Shown here in pieces: positions 1-10,100 of a DNA stretch of 37,000 nucleotides. This stretch comes from Flavobacterium hydatis. Its GTDB lineage: Bacteria > Bacteroidota > Bacteroidia > Flavobacteriales > Flavobacteriaceae. The translations under genes were made by a program, and so were the position numbers. The notes beneath the pieces were generated by a model, which made no database searches, was not told the origin of the DNA, and was given only the letters and a program-made list of their open reading frames with translations. The stretch's first letter is position 1. Every line of letters begins with the position of its first letter. The DNA lies in contig NZ_JPRM01000045.1 in assembly GCF_000737695.1 (NCBI RefSeq), positions 1-37,000 on the forward strand, given 5' to 3'.

Positions 1-2659
1 TAGTAGATGTTATAAATTTTGTAAAATTATTATCTATTGCTAGAATAATATTTATATCATCATTGGTAGTATTGTATTCTTGAAAAGCCTTAAAATGTGT
101 TTTGAATAAATCCTGGTCTTTTAATTCTTTAAGATAAATATCTAATTTTTCTTCATCACCTAATGGATCAAAGTCTGAAACAACAACATTACTATAATGT
201 TCAAAAGCTTGTTTTATGTTCTTAACATTTACATTTTTATATGAAAAATCAATAATCTTACAATCATTTTTATATTTAGTAGTTCTATTAACTCTTGATA
301 TAGTTTGGATTGCATTTATACCTCTTATTTCTTTATCTAAAAAAAGTGTGTGTAATTTAGGCTCATCAAATCCTGTTTGGAGTTTATCAACTACAATAAT
401 TAATCCGTTTTTAGCTAATTTAAAGTTCTGTAAAACTTGTTTTTCATTTATACCATGATTAACACTATTACTGCTTGGTTGGTCTTGACTGTCAGAATAA
501 ACTATATAAATTGGAGCTTCTTTAAATCTTTCGTGTTTTTTTTGTTCTACTAATTCTTTATAGTGTTTATCAATTAATCGTTTGTATCTGATTGCATTTG
601 GAATTGAGGAAACTGCTAACATAGCTTTTGCCGTACCTCTAATATTATGATAAACAGTTGAGACTAATCTTTCTGAAATAAATTTTGAAATAGCTTCGAT
701 TCTTTCTTTATTGGAATAGATTTTCTTTTTACGAATTGCGTACTTTTTACCCTCTTCATCTATACCAGTATCTGTATCGTCTGGTATTTCTTCGTATCCA
801 GAATCACCTTCAAAACCTTCTAACTCATTATCTGGTATTCCAAATTGCATTTTTGATGAAACTGGAACAATACCTCTAATAGGATTTAAAATAAAACCAT
901 CTTCGATGGCTTCTTTCATAGTGTAACTATCAAAAGGAATCCAAAATTTTTCTGCTTCCGCATATTTATTATACTCTCCAAAACGAGCTAAAGTAATATC
1001 GCTAGGCGTAGCTGTGAAACCTATTATTAAATTCTTTTTATGAATCGTATTTGTGTAAACTTTACTGTTATCAAAACCGCTTTGCAATTCATCGAAAACA
1101 CTTATCATTTCTTCGTTTTGTGATCCACTATTACTTCTGTGAATTTCATCAATTAAGAAAGCAACTCTTAATGTAGATAACTTCGAAGTTACTTCATTAT
1201 CAAGTATTTCTTTTATTGCACCAAACTTTTGAATATTTACAACAATTACTCTTTTATCACTACTTAATGCAGTCATAAAACTTTTCTTGTCTGAAGCTTC
1301 CAAAAACATTCCTTTTTGAATGTTCATATTGTGTAACATACTGTCTAATTGGTCTCGCAGTTGCAACCTATCGACAACTAACATTACTTTATCGTAGATG
1401 TAATTACCATCTTTACGTAAGTCTTTTAATTGTAATGCTGTCCAACCTATAATATTACTTTTACCAAAACCTGCTGCATATTGCAACAATAAAGAATATA
1501 CATTTTTGTTGTTTTGATATTTTTGCCTTTTTGCAATTAGTTCTTTTATTTGGGTTTCTCCAATACCCTTTGCTTTTAATTCTTTTTCTAGTTTATTGAT
1601 GAAATAATCAGGTTCGTTTTCGTGTTCTAAAAACTCATTGATTTTTGCAATAACCTTATCTGCACCAAATTTTTGTTTAGGTCTTGGGCTGATTAATCTA
1701 CCATCATTGTGCTTGTATTCTTTTACTTTACTACCTTCTTTTTTAATTAATTCACGCTCAATAAAATTATAATAGAGTATTTCTTTTTCTATCATTTTTT
1801 TATCGTACAAGGCTTTGAAAACCTCTTCAAATTTTAGGTTTTTATCAGCATCTTTATTTATTAGCGGATATGGTTTAAAATCTCTAAAAACTTTTTTCTC
1901 GTATTCGTCAAAATCATATTCATCTGAAACAACTGTATTTTTTATTTCATCAAAATGATTAGAAATATTTCTGATAATATAGGTTTCATTAATATCTGTA
2001 GAAGTAATATGAATTGCTTTTTCAAATATTTTTAAAAAGTCTTTTCTAATGGTTTGAGATAAATCATTTCCATCAGCAATTTTTAAATATTCTTGTACTG
2101 CGGTTTGATAATCCATTGCAACTTTCTTTCTGCCGTTCTTTTTAGCATTTTGATTGTTCCAATTGCTTTTTAATTCGCTATAGCCTAAAAATATACCATT
2201 AAGAAAAAATGATAAATCTGGGCGAAAAGAAAAGTATTGTTTGCCTTGATACTTAAAAGTATAAGGTAACTCCTGAACGATAGAGAATATGTTTTCATCG
2301 AACAATTTATCTTCGTGAGTTTCACTACCACTAGGATAGAATAAATGAAATTTCAAACCTTCAAAAGTAACTGATTTGTTAGAATTGATAAACAAAGCCA
2401 TATTCATAGATGATTTTACTTTTTCATCTAAAAAAAGGCTGAAAGCTTCTATTAGTTCTTTTTCACTAGTAAACTTTTTAGAAAGTTTTTTATAGTTGTC
2501 TTTGTTTAAAGAAGTTTCAGAAAGAAATTGTTTTAAATCTTCGTTTATAAAAAAATGACTTGAAACTGTATTTGCCTTAGCTTCTTTGTATTGTAAACCA
2601 TCTGGACGTTCACAAAAAAAGTTTACTAAATATTTGTCTTGTAAATCTAATTCATTCAT
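1..2659 (-). CDS. hsdR: Type I restriction enzyme subunit R (HsdR), partial
   Basis: This is the ATP-dependent translocase/endonuclease subunit of a type I restriction system. The frame is open from an ATG at 2659 to the left edge, so about 886 residues are visible and the C-terminus is missing. An N-terminal PD-(D/E)xK nuclease is visible: Asp148 in FRPDLS, then Glu162 and Lys164 in SELKS. The SF2 helicase core has a Walker A variant, AAGFGKS, with Lys400, and a DEIH Walker B box at Asp504-His507, followed by FTATPSD. Later helicase motifs are recognisable in the LQTGFDEP and ISRVNR segments. The start lies 7 bases after the hsdS stop, so the gene is the third of an hsdM-hsdS-hsdR operon. 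HsdR would cleave DNA after bidirectional translocation when HsdMS finds unmethylated sites. The identification is firm; only the length is unknown. Confidence 0.95.
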   Translation of the reverse strand, partial: MNELDLQDKYLVNFFCERPDGLQYKEAKANTVSSHFFINEDLKQFLSETSLNKDNYKKLSKKFTSEKELIEAFSLFLDEKVKSSMNMALFINSNKSVTFEGLKFHLFYPSGSETHEDKLFDENIFSIVQELPYTFKYQGKQYFSFRPDLSFFLNGIFLGYSELKSNWNNQNAKKNGRKKVAMDYQTAVQEYLKIADGNDLSQTIRKDFLKIFEKAIHITSTDINETYIIRNISNHFDEIKNTVVSDEYDFDEYEKKVFRDFKPYPLINKDADKNLKFEEVFKALYDKKMIEKEILYYNFIERELIKKEGSKVKEYKHNDGRLISPRPKQKFGADKVIAKINEFLEHENEPDYFINKLEKELKAKGIGETQIKELIAKRQKYQNNKNVYSLLLQYAAGFGKSNIIGWTALQLKDLRKDGNYIYDKVMLVVDRLQLRDQLDSMLHNMNIQKGMFLEASDKKSFMTALSSDKRVIVVNIQKFGAIKEILDNEVTSKLSTLRVAFLIDEIHRSNSGSQNEEMISVFDELQSGFDNSKVYTNTIHKKNLIIGFTATPSDITLARFGEYNKYAEAEKFWIPFDSYTMKEAIEDGFILNPIRGIVPVSSKMQFGIPDNELEGFEGDSGYEEIPDDTDTGIDEEGKKYAIRKKKIYSNKERIEAISKFISERLVSTVYHNIRGTAKAMLAVSSIPNAIRYKRLIDKHYKELVEQKKHERFKEAPIYIVYSDSQDQPSSNSVNHGINEKQVLQNFKLAKNGLIIVVDKLQTGFDEPKLHTLFLDKEIRGINAIQTISRVNRTTKYKNDCKIIDFSYKNVNVKNIKQAFEHYSNVVVSDFDPLGDEEKLDIYLKELKDQDLFKTHFKAFQEYNTTNDDINIILAIDNNFTKFITST

Positions 2660-2666
2660 CTTAGTC

Positions 2667-3896
2667 CTATGTTACTTTTATTTTACCTGTAACCACATCA
2701 TTAATTAATGTTTTACGAAGCTCTTTTAATTTTATAATTTGAGTATTTATATTTTCTACAATTTTATCAGTAGTTTTTATTTTCGTGTCTAAATACTTGG
2801 CAATTTCTGTTTGTTCATTTAAAGGTGGAAAAGCAATATTAATAACTGCCATTTCATTATTCATAATTTTTGCACCGTTGGTATCAATTCGTTTATTGTG
2901 AGTTGCACTCTCTTGCAAAGCATAAACAACATAGTCTAAATCTAAATTTTTTCTTTTGGGTATTAAAGTACCACAGACATTTGTACAATTAAATTTGCCA
3001 CTACGTCTGAATACTGTTCCAGCATTTGCACCATCTGTTGTCCAAGTTAATAAATCATTATCAAAGTCATAAGTTTCAATATAACCTAAACAACCATTAT
3101 TTTCAGTTTGAGAAGAATATACAGGATATTTACCTTCTTCAACTAGTAACTCTTGACCAATTACACGACCTCTACCAATATTAAATAAATCTTTAATTCG
3201 TTCTATTTTCCAATGTTGAGGAATATCATTAATATAGTTTATATCGCTGTTTTTGAATTTTACATTTTTATCTAATCCTTTGCAAACTGCTTCATTAATT
3301 ATGCTTTTTCTATACTCCTTGTAGTAGTTGGCTTTTTGAATTAAAAGATTTATTTTTTTATCAATTGCCTGGGTTTTGCTGTCGAGGTAATTTGCTATTT
3401 CAATTTGTTCTTTTAACTGAGGTATTGCAATGTTTAGATTTAAAATTTTTGTTGGATTAGTTCGTGGCATTTTAACACCATCCGTCATTGAATTAATTTT
3501 AAAAATAAATTTAGTTGACAAAAATCTATAAAAGAAATATTTTGAATGACTAAACTTTCCATTAAAAATAGAGCGCAGAACAACAACTTCACCACTAACA
3601 CCACCATTAAAATCTGGTAAATATATTTTGCCTAAATAGGGCCGAAGTTTATTAATCAATATATCACCTGAATTAAACAAATTTGTTGTTTCGTTATTAT
3701 CATTTGAAACTCTTTGTATTAGTTTGCCTGTAAATTGCTCTATATTTTCCAATGGTATGTAGCAATTTTCTGATAATTTATTACCATTTAGTGATATTTG
3801 CTTAAACACATCTTTTATTCTTTTTACTTCCCATTTTGAAGGAATTTCACCTAACCAATCAATTTCTGAAGGTTTATATTTTTCATACTTTATCAT
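2667..3896 (-). CDS. hsdS: Type I restriction-modification specificity subunit S (HsdS)
   Basis: This is the DNA-recognition subunit of the type I system. The 409 residues show the normal two-fold layout. Target recognition domain 1 begins with a GEIPSKWEVKRIKD motif near residue 16. A central helical spacer follows (QLKEQIEIANYLDSK, about residues 160-210). Target recognition domain 2 begins at DIPQHWKIERIKD (about 225), and a second helical repeat closes the protein (NEQTEIAKYLDTK, about 358-405). The two domains differ in sequence, as expected for a bipartite recognition site. The start overlaps the hsdM stop by 4 bases (ATGA), which indicates translational coupling. No phase-variable repeats or partial hsdS copies are visible nearby, so the specificity looks fixed within this window. 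Confidence 0.95.
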   Translation of the reverse strand: MIKYEKYKPSEIDWLGEIPSKWEVKRIKDVFKQISLNGNKLSENCYIPLENIEQFTGKLIQRVSNDNNETTNLFNSGDILINKLRPYLGKIYLPDFNGGVSGEVVVLRSIFNGKFSHSKYFFYRFLSTKFIFKINSMTDGVKMPRTNPTKILNLNIAIPQLKEQIEIANYLDSKTQAIDKKINLLIQKANYYKEYRKSIINEAVCKGLDKNVKFKNSDINYINDIPQHWKIERIKDLFNIGRGRVIGQELLVEEGKYPVYSSQTENNGCLGYIETYDFDNDLLTWTTDGANAGTVFRRSGKFNCTNVCGTLIPKRKNLDLDYVVYALQESATHNKRIDTNGAKIMNNEMAVINIAFPPLNEQTEIAKYLDTKIKTTDKIVENINTQIIKLKELRKTLINDVVTGKIKVT

Positions 3897-5977
3897 ATTG
3901 ATAATTCTTTTTCAAGGTTAGCTAAATCAATTTCAAGTTGTTTTAAATCGGCTGTTATTTTAATTATATCTCTTAATTTTTCTGGAATGTAAAACACTTT
4001 ATTAAAATTGATTTCTACACCAATTGTATTATCTAAATACTCAAAAGGTTTGGTAATGTATTTAGCCATAAAAGTTACAATTTGCTTTTGATTTTCCTGT
4101 TCATTAGGATTAAAAGGAATTATTTCATAATCTTTTTGAAGATCTTTCGTTATTTCAGCAGTAACCAATATATGTTCTTCTTTAGTCGAAGTTTTTTTCT
4201 TGTAAGTAGATTTAATAACTATTTTACCATTACCTAAAAAGCTTAGTTTTTGGTTTTTATCTTTTACTACAATAGTGGCTTTATTATTATCATAATGAAA
4301 TGAATTGCCTTGTTTATCAATTAATACGAATGCATCATCTTTATAATCAAAATCGTTTACAAACGACTTAAAATAACCCTCATAGAAATTGGCTAAACTA
4401 GAATAGTTTTTATTTTCAAACTTAGTGATTACCATTTCATTAATTGCTTTTATACCATTTTCTTTAAAGCTGTCTAAAATAGCAATTGTTTTAGGTTCTA
4501 TTTTTATGCTTTTATCTTCTTTAAAATCGCCGTTTCTATCTGCTTTATTAGGCATTTCAACAGATTTACCTTCATCATCTACATTGGTAAGTATAATAGA
4601 TTGTTTGTTAAAGTAAAAGTGCCATTTATCAAATATTTTGCAATATTCGTTGTCTTTAAATTCAGTAAAAGTCTTTATAATTTCAATTCTATTTTCTTCG
4701 CTCATTTGCTTTCTCTTTTTACCTTTACTTTTCTTTAAAGGCACAAACAGATTGGCTGCATTGATAAGCATTACTTTATCTTTTCTCTCTGTGGGTTTGT
4801 TTTTGTTGAATATCCACAAATAAGTATAAATACCTGTATTGAAAAATTCGTCAGTAGGCATTTGAACAATTGCTTCAACCCAATCGTTATCTAGAAAATA
4901 TTTTCTAATGGCACTTTCACCACTGCCTGCATCACCGCTAAATAATGTTGAACCATTATGGACCACGACTGCTAAACCATCATCAGCCAATTGATATAAT
5001 ATGTGTTGTGTAAATAAAAATTGACCATCAGAAATTGAAGGCAAGGCAACAAATCTTTCTGTAGTATCATTTACAATGTCTTTTTGATATCCTTTCCAAT
5101 CGACACCGTAAGGAGGATTTGCAACAATAATATCAAATTTCTTTTCTATAAACTTAATTTCTGTTAGTGTATTACCATGTTCTATTTGAGAACCAACTCT
5201 AAATCTACTTTCGATTTTTGCTAAAGCGTATAGACTATCGTTCCAATCTTCACCGTATGTAGCTGTTGGTCTTTTAAAGTTTTCTTTGATTTTATCTTCT
5301 ACTCCAAATAAAAGGTTTCCTCCACCACACGTTGGATCATATATTGTTAGAAATTTTTCATTGTCTTCAATTTTAGAAGCAATAATATCTGTTATCAATG
5401 AAATAATATCGTCAGGTGTATATTGCTCTCCTGCTGTTTCTGCTGAAATATCAGCCCATTTTCTTTTGATGTGTTCTTCTAAAGTAGTTATTTCAGAATT
5501 ATTAAAAGGTGTTAAATCAATTTCACTCCAAGTTTGCACCGTTTCAAATAATATTCGTTTCTTTTTTAATAATCCACTAATACCAGATATATCCAAAAAC
5601 TTTTCTTCTTCAGTTCCTTTATCAACTCCTAACAAATATTTAGTTTCAGCATCAAAAGCTTTTAAGTATGCGTGGAAATCTACATCAAAAGTTTTGTCAT
5701 TTTTACAAATGTCTTTTAATGTTTTGTTTTTACGAATTACGAAATCATTATATCCTAATCCTTCTAATTGAAACATATCAATAAAATCCTCAATATCAAT
5801 ATCTCCGATATCTTCTTTCAATCTTTTTGCTTCTCTTACTAATCTACTCTCTACCATTAAAAGAGCAAAGAAAGGCATCATGTATTTTGGGAAGTCACTT
5901 TGTTTTATTCCAGAGGCTATAAGTAAATCGGCAGTTTTCCAAACGTCTTTTTCGTATTGTAATATATTTATGCTCAT
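3893..5977 (-). CDS. hsdM: Type I restriction-modification N6-adenine methyltransferase (HsdM)
   Basis: This is the SAM-dependent adenine-N6 methyltransferase of the type I system. It is 694 residues, longer than a minimal HsdM of about 500. An N-terminal helical HsdM_N-type region covers roughly residues 1-150. The SAM-binding motif I is DPTCGGG at 214-220 and the catalytic NPPY is at 287-290, so the methyltransferase core is intact. The extra C-terminal part, about residues 480-694, is rich in Lys/Asp and ends in a short amphipathic helix (LKQLEIDLANLEKELSI). It probably contacts HsdS. The gene is the first of the operon and overlaps hsdS by 4 bases. An inverted repeat lies 15-43 bases upstream of its start. 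The downstream order M-S-R is standard. Confidence 0.95.
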   Translation of the reverse strand: MSINILQYEKDVWKTADLLIASGIKQSDFPKYMMPFFALLMVESRLVREAKRLKEDIGDIDIEDFIDMFQLEGLGYNDFVIRKNKTLKDICKNDKTFDVDFHAYLKAFDAETKYLLGVDKGTEEEKFLDISGISGLLKKKRILFETVQTWSEIDLTPFNNSEITTLEEHIKRKWADISAETAGEQYTPDDIISLITDIIASKIEDNEKFLTIYDPTCGGGNLLFGVEDKIKENFKRPTATYGEDWNDSLYALAKIESRFRVGSQIEHGNTLTEIKFIEKKFDIIVANPPYGVDWKGYQKDIVNDTTERFVALPSISDGQFLFTQHILYQLADDGLAVVVHNGSTLFSGDAGSGESAIRKYFLDNDWVEAIVQMPTDEFFNTGIYTYLWIFNKNKPTERKDKVMLINAANLFVPLKKSKGKKRKQMSEENRIEIIKTFTEFKDNEYCKIFDKWHFYFNKQSIILTNVDDEGKSVEMPNKADRNGDFKEDKSIKIEPKTIAILDSFKENGIKAINEMVITKFENKNYSSLANFYEGYFKSFVNDFDYKDDAFVLIDKQGNSFHYDNNKATIVVKDKNQKLSFLGNGKIVIKSTYKKKTSTKEEHILVTAEITKDLQKDYEIIPFNPNEQENQKQIVTFMAKYITKPFEYLDNTIGVEINFNKVFYIPEKLRDIIKITADLKQLEIDLANLEKELSI

Positions 5978-5991
5978 TTTGTGTTTTAATG

Positions 5992-6020
5992 TTAGAATTG
6001 GTAAATATAGATAATTCTAA
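5992..6020. promoter_or_regulatory. Inverted repeat upstream of hsdM, possible operator
   Basis: TTAGAATT (5992-5999) and AATTCTAA (6013-6020) form a perfect 8-bp inverted repeat with a 13-base spacer, directly upstream of the hsdM start at 5977. It sits where a promoter or operator would be. The nearby XRE protein is a candidate binder, but its own promoter palindrome has a different sequence. AT-rich DNA throws up such repeats by chance, so confidence is low. Confidence 0.3.
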
Positions 6021-6195
6021 TGCTTATTCTCCTCAGAAATTATTGATAAAATTGCTTTTTTTTAAAACTAAATAGGCTTCTAGTTTATATTTGTGAAAGA
6101 AGTGTATGAGCAAATTAAAAAAAAATTAATTAAGAAAAAATAAAAGTAAAAAGTAAATTCTGATACACAAATAAATAGAGTGTTATTACATTTCT

Positions 6196-6235
6196 ATTAA
6201 ATAAAAAAGATGCTTACGCATCTTTTTTATTTAAT
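6196..6235. terminator. Perfect 18-bp hairpin, bidirectional terminator
   Basis: An 18-base stem with a TTAC loop is perfectly self-complementary: arms 6196-6213 and 6218-6235. The core is GATGC/GCATC, flanked by A-runs and T-runs on both strands. It can therefore terminate transcription from either side. On the minus strand it follows the 35-residue ORF, whose stop lies inside the hairpin, and the XRE gene. It insulates them from hsdM. Confidence 0.85.
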
Positions 6236-6338
6236 CTCCTACTCTACCAAATATCATTTGATGATAATTTCTCATGAATTCGTATACTGTTCCTCTTGCG
6301 TATAAACCAACTGTAATTTTAATAAGTAAAATATTCAT
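6231..6338 (-). CDS. Small ORF, 35 residues, unknown
   Basis: An ATG at 6338 opens a 35-codon frame that ends in TAA at 6231-6233, within the terminator stem. The product begins MNILLIKITVGLYARG, continues with TVYEFMRNYHQMIF and ends GRVGD. It has a short hydrophobic start and a basic, aromatic middle. The support for a real gene is its position: it ends exactly at a strong terminator, and no other gene explains that hairpin on this strand. It lies about 60 bases downstream of the XRE gene and may be co-transcribed with it. No family was recognised. It could equally be the C-terminal remnant of a longer gene. Confidence 0.4.
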   Translation of the reverse strand: MNILLIKITVGLYARGTVYEFMRNYHQMIFGRVGD

Positions 6339-6398
6339 ACCATTCCATAATCAAATACTGGAAAATAGTATAATTTAAAATCGTAGAGATCTTAGTTT

Positions 6399-6674
6399 TT
6401 ATTTTTCAAGATCAAAATCTAGTAATTCTTTAGGATGCTTTCCTAATCCTTTTGCTAAATCCAAAAGTGTTGTAAATGATAAATTTCTTTTCCCATTTTC
6501 TATGTCACTTATTGTAGCTTTGATAAGCTTATCACTATTTAAGGCAACAGTGTCTTGACTTAAATCTAATTCAGTTCTAAGCTTTTTAACATGCAAGCCA
6601 AATTTTTTTAATTTTTCCTCCTTATGTTTTTCCATCTTTTTTAAGCATTTAAACAAAAGGCGTGATAATTCCAT
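6399..6674 (-). CDS. XRE-family helix-turn-helix regulator
   Basis: This is a 91-residue Cro/C1-type DNA-binding protein. The HTH core covers about residues 26-85: LRTELDLSQDTVA (helices 1-2), then the recognition region ISDIENGKRNLSFTTLLDLAKGLG. A second Met at residue 14 (position 6635) could be the true start. The first start at 6674 is only 9 bases from a perfect 16-bp palindrome, so it would leave a very short leader. The protein has the size and layout of controller (C) proteins of restriction systems, and the gene lies upstream of hsdMSR in the same orientation, separated by a terminator. It probably binds the palindrome at 6684-6699 to autoregulate. Control of hsdMSR is inferred from position only. 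Confidence 0.8.
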   Translation of the reverse strand: MELSRLLFKCLKKMEKHKEEKLKKFGLHVKKLRTELDLSQDTVALNSDKLIKATISDIENGKRNLSFTTLLDLAKGLGKHPKELLDFDLEK

Positions 6675-6683
6675 TAAAAAATA

Positions 6684-6699
6684 TTATAAGATCTTATAA
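6684..6699. promoter_or_regulatory. 16-bp perfect palindrome, likely XRE operator
   Basis: TTATAAGATCTTATAA is a perfect palindrome centred just upstream of the XRE gene start. It is in the expected place for an autoregulatory operator overlapping the promoter. The dyad and the 16-bp length fit a dimeric Cro/C1-type repressor. Binding by the neighbouring protein is inferred, not shown. Confidence 0.55.
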
Positions 6700-6784
6700 C
6701 AAATAAAAAAAAATTGTTATATTTGTTTATTATTTGAATTAACATTTAATATTATTTGCATTTAGCATATAATTAAATAATTTT

Positions 6785-6993
6785 GCGATTCTTCATGTAA
6801 AAATATTTGAAGCATTCGCTTTGATTCTCGTTTTCAAAAACTGGCGTTTTATTAACCACGAGAGGATAAGTTAGATGCTCACGTCTTATGGCGTGGGCTC
6901 ACTTATTTGTGGTAGGGTGCCGCCAGTGCCTTGAAAACGATAAGCTGAGTTCCGCGCTTTTTTATGCAAAAAACTCACTTACTTATTCTCAGC
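6785..6993. other. Nested inverted-repeat element, candidate structured RNA
   Basis: No ORF is present here, but the stretch folds into consecutive hairpins. The central one is strikingly long. CGTTTTCAA (6829-6837) pairs with TTGAAAACG (6931-6939). Inside it CTGGCG (6841-6846) pairs with CGCCAG (6921-6926), ACCAC (6855-6859) with GTGGT (6909-6913), ATAAGT (6866-6871) with ACTTAT (6901-6906), and GCTCACG (6877-6883) with CGTGGGC (6892-6898). It is flanked by an imperfect hairpin at about 6785-6819 and by GCTGAG/CTCAGC at 6944-6949/6988-6993. It is locally GC-richer than its surroundings. It may be a regulatory RNA, a recombination site or a dispersed palindromic repeat. No Rfam family was recognised. 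Confidence 0.6.
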
Positions 6994-7196
6994 GTAATAC
7001 CTCTTATTTTTTTTAAAATTCGCATCTAATTAGTCGAACCTTTTAAAATAATCATTGCCTGTGTATTAAAAATCTCCCTTATGCCTATTAAGCTGTGTAC
7101 TTAATACATAAAAAATGGCCCTCAGCTGCAGCGACCAAACTAGAGCAGAGGACCTTAGCTAATCAAATATCCATTTAACTAACCAATCCCAATATT

Positions 7197-10100
7197 ATGA
7201 ATTATTTTTCATTTTCTAAGGATGGAAGAGCACTTTATTGCCTGTTTTTTGCTGGCATTCTGTTGTCTTTTTCCACCATTTATTCCAGAAATTTTCGAAA
7301 TGATAAAATGCTACCCTACCAGCAACATGAGGTCCAGGGTATTATAAGTGATGGTTCTTCTCCTCTTCCAGGAGTCACGATCACGCTTAAAAGCAGAAAG
7401 AATACAACCGTAATCACTGATTACAATGGCCACTATTCTCTGCTAGCTTCTCCTATAGATACTTTGATAGTATCTTTTATTGGATTCAAAACTAAATTTA
7501 TTCCAGTAAATGAGAGAGCTAAAATTGACATTAAGCTGGAATACGATACTACTACCCTACAGGAGGTTCGGGTAAATGCTGGTTATTATTCCGTAAAAGA
7601 AAGTGACCGTACGGGGAGTATTGCCCGAATTACCTCTAAGGATATAGAAAATCAGCCTGTTACTAATGTACTCGCCACGATGCAGGGACGTATGGCTGGT
7701 GTAAATATTATTCAACGAACAGGTATTCCCGGGGGCAGTTTTGATATCAAAATCAGGGGACAGAACAGTATTCGGACCGATGGAAATTCGCCGCTGTACA
7801 TAATAGATGGCGTTCCCTATTCGTCAGATGTCATTAGTTCAAGTCTCACGGCTACCGCTTTTCCTTCCGGTGTTAATCCACTTAACAATATTAATCCAGA
7901 TAATATTGAAAGTATTGAAGTCCTCAAAGATGCTGATGCAACATCAATATACGGTTCTAGAGGAGCTAACGGTGTTGTGCTGATCACAACCAAAACAGGA
8001 AAAAAAGGAAAAACATCCTTCAATTTGCAGACATCTACTGGTTTTGGAACAGTTACAAAACTTCCAAAACTGATGAATACAGAGCAATACCTTAAAATGA
8101 GAAAACAGGCATTCATAAATGACGGACTAACCGAGTATGGTCCTTATGATTATGATGTTAACGGGACATGGGATCAAAACCGGTACACCGACTGGCAAAA
8201 AGAACTTCTTGGACGCACATCCCAAACATCGGATTTTCAAGGAACAGTTAACGGAGGTTCTGAAAATACGCAATTCCTTATAAGCGGAAATTTTCACAGG
8301 GAAACAACCGTTTTTCCGGGTGATTTCTTATACAAAAGAGGCGGCGGCCATATTAACCTCAATCATAATTCAGACGATAATAAATTTAAGATACATTTTT
8401 CAGGATCATATAATGTCCAGGACAACAACCAGCCTTCTTTTGACTTTACTAATGAAGCTAGATATTTGGCACCAAATGCGCCTGCGCTATACACTGCAGA
8501 TGGGCAGCTAAACTGGGAGAATTCTACATGGGATAATCCCCTTAGAAATCTTGAAAGCAAATACAAGTCAAAGACTAATGATCTTCTGGCAAATACCTTG
8601 ATATCATATGAAATCTGGAAAGATTTTACAGTAAAGAGCAGTTTTGGTTGTACAAGTTTGGATACTAAAGAGACGAGAGTTATACCTTCAACTATGGCAG
8701 ATCCTGCCTATGAAGCAACAAGCGATGATTCATCGCTATTTTTAAACAATACCAAACGAAGCTCATGGATTATCGAACCGCAGATAAACTGGTCAAAAAA
8801 TCTTGGAGCTGGCAAAATAGATATTTTGACTGGAATGACTTTTCAAAGCCAGAAAACAGAGAGAATTAATCTATCAGGAATTGGATTTACCTCTAATAGT
8901 TTGATCTATAATATTGCTGCCGCAAAAAACATTAGAATATATACCGATGATGAGACAGTATATAAATATCAAGCATTCTTTGGTCGATTTAATTACAATT
9001 ATAAACAGAGATATATTGTTAATCTCACAGGCCGTCGCGATGGTTCAAGCAGATTTGGACCTGGAAATCAATTTGCAAATTTTGGAGCTGCCGGTATTGC
9101 GTGGATTTTCTCTAAGGAAACTTTTCTGGAAAATAATCGATGGTTGAGTTATGGAAAAATAAGATCGAGCTATGGAGTAACTGGTAGTGATCAAATTGGC
9201 GATTATATGTATCTTGACACTTATACAACTTCAGGTAAAGTATACAATGGAGTAACAGGAGTTCAGCCCTCACGCCTCTTTAATAAAGATTTTGGATGGG
9301 AAACTAATAAAAAATTTGAACTTGCTCTTGAACTAGGTTTCTTACATGATAGAATATATGTTACAGGAGCCATTTATAAAAACCGTTCTTCAAATCAACT
9401 AGTAGGTATTCCGCTCCCAGCAACAACTGGCTTTACTTCATTGCAGTCTAATTTAGATGCTGTAGTAGAAAACACTGGACTTGAATTAACCTTTCGAACA
9501 GTAAATCTTAGAGGAAAAAACTTTAGCTGGTCTACAAATCTCAATTTGACATTTGCCCGAAATAAGTTGGTAGATTTTCCTGGTCTGCAAACGTCAACCT
9601 ACAGTCAGCAGTATCGTATAGGCCAACCGCTAAATATTAATCTGCTTTACAATTTTAAAGGAGTCAATCCGCAGACTGGAATTTATGAATTTGAAGATCT
9701 AAATAATGATGGCAGAGTCACTTTTCCCGATGATAGACAAGCCGTAGTAGATTTAAATCCAAAATATTATGGGGGTATACAAAATCAAATCAGCTATAAA
9801 AATTTAACTCTGGATTTCCTGTTCCAGTTTTCAAAACAGAAAAACAGATCTTATCCTGTAAGCGGTGCCGGTCAGATGCTAAATCAGATAGACAGGCTTA
9901 CTGACAGCTGGACACAGACGGGAGATAATTCACCCTATCAGATATATACCACTGGATATAATAACGATGCTCTAAATGCAGATTCCCTCTACTCACAAAG
10001 TACAGGTGCTATTACAGACGCATCTTTTGTTAGATTAAAAAATTTATCCCTCACCTATGATCTCCCATTAAGTCTAAAAGGGCTTAAATGTAAAATTATG

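Noticed and set aside
216..458. Plus-strand open frame of 80 codons
   Set aside because: It lies entirely inside hsdR on the other strand, which has clear helicase motifs; it is a shadow frame.
6106..6144. Tiny plus-strand ORF MSKLKKKLIKKK before the bidirectional terminator
   Set aside because: Only 12 codons in poly-A rich DNA; low complexity explains it, although a TATATTTG box lies just upstream.
6829..6939. Integron attC site
   Set aside because: The long imperfect palindrome invites this, but the end boxes do not match the GTTRRRY/RYYYAAC consensus and no integrase is near.
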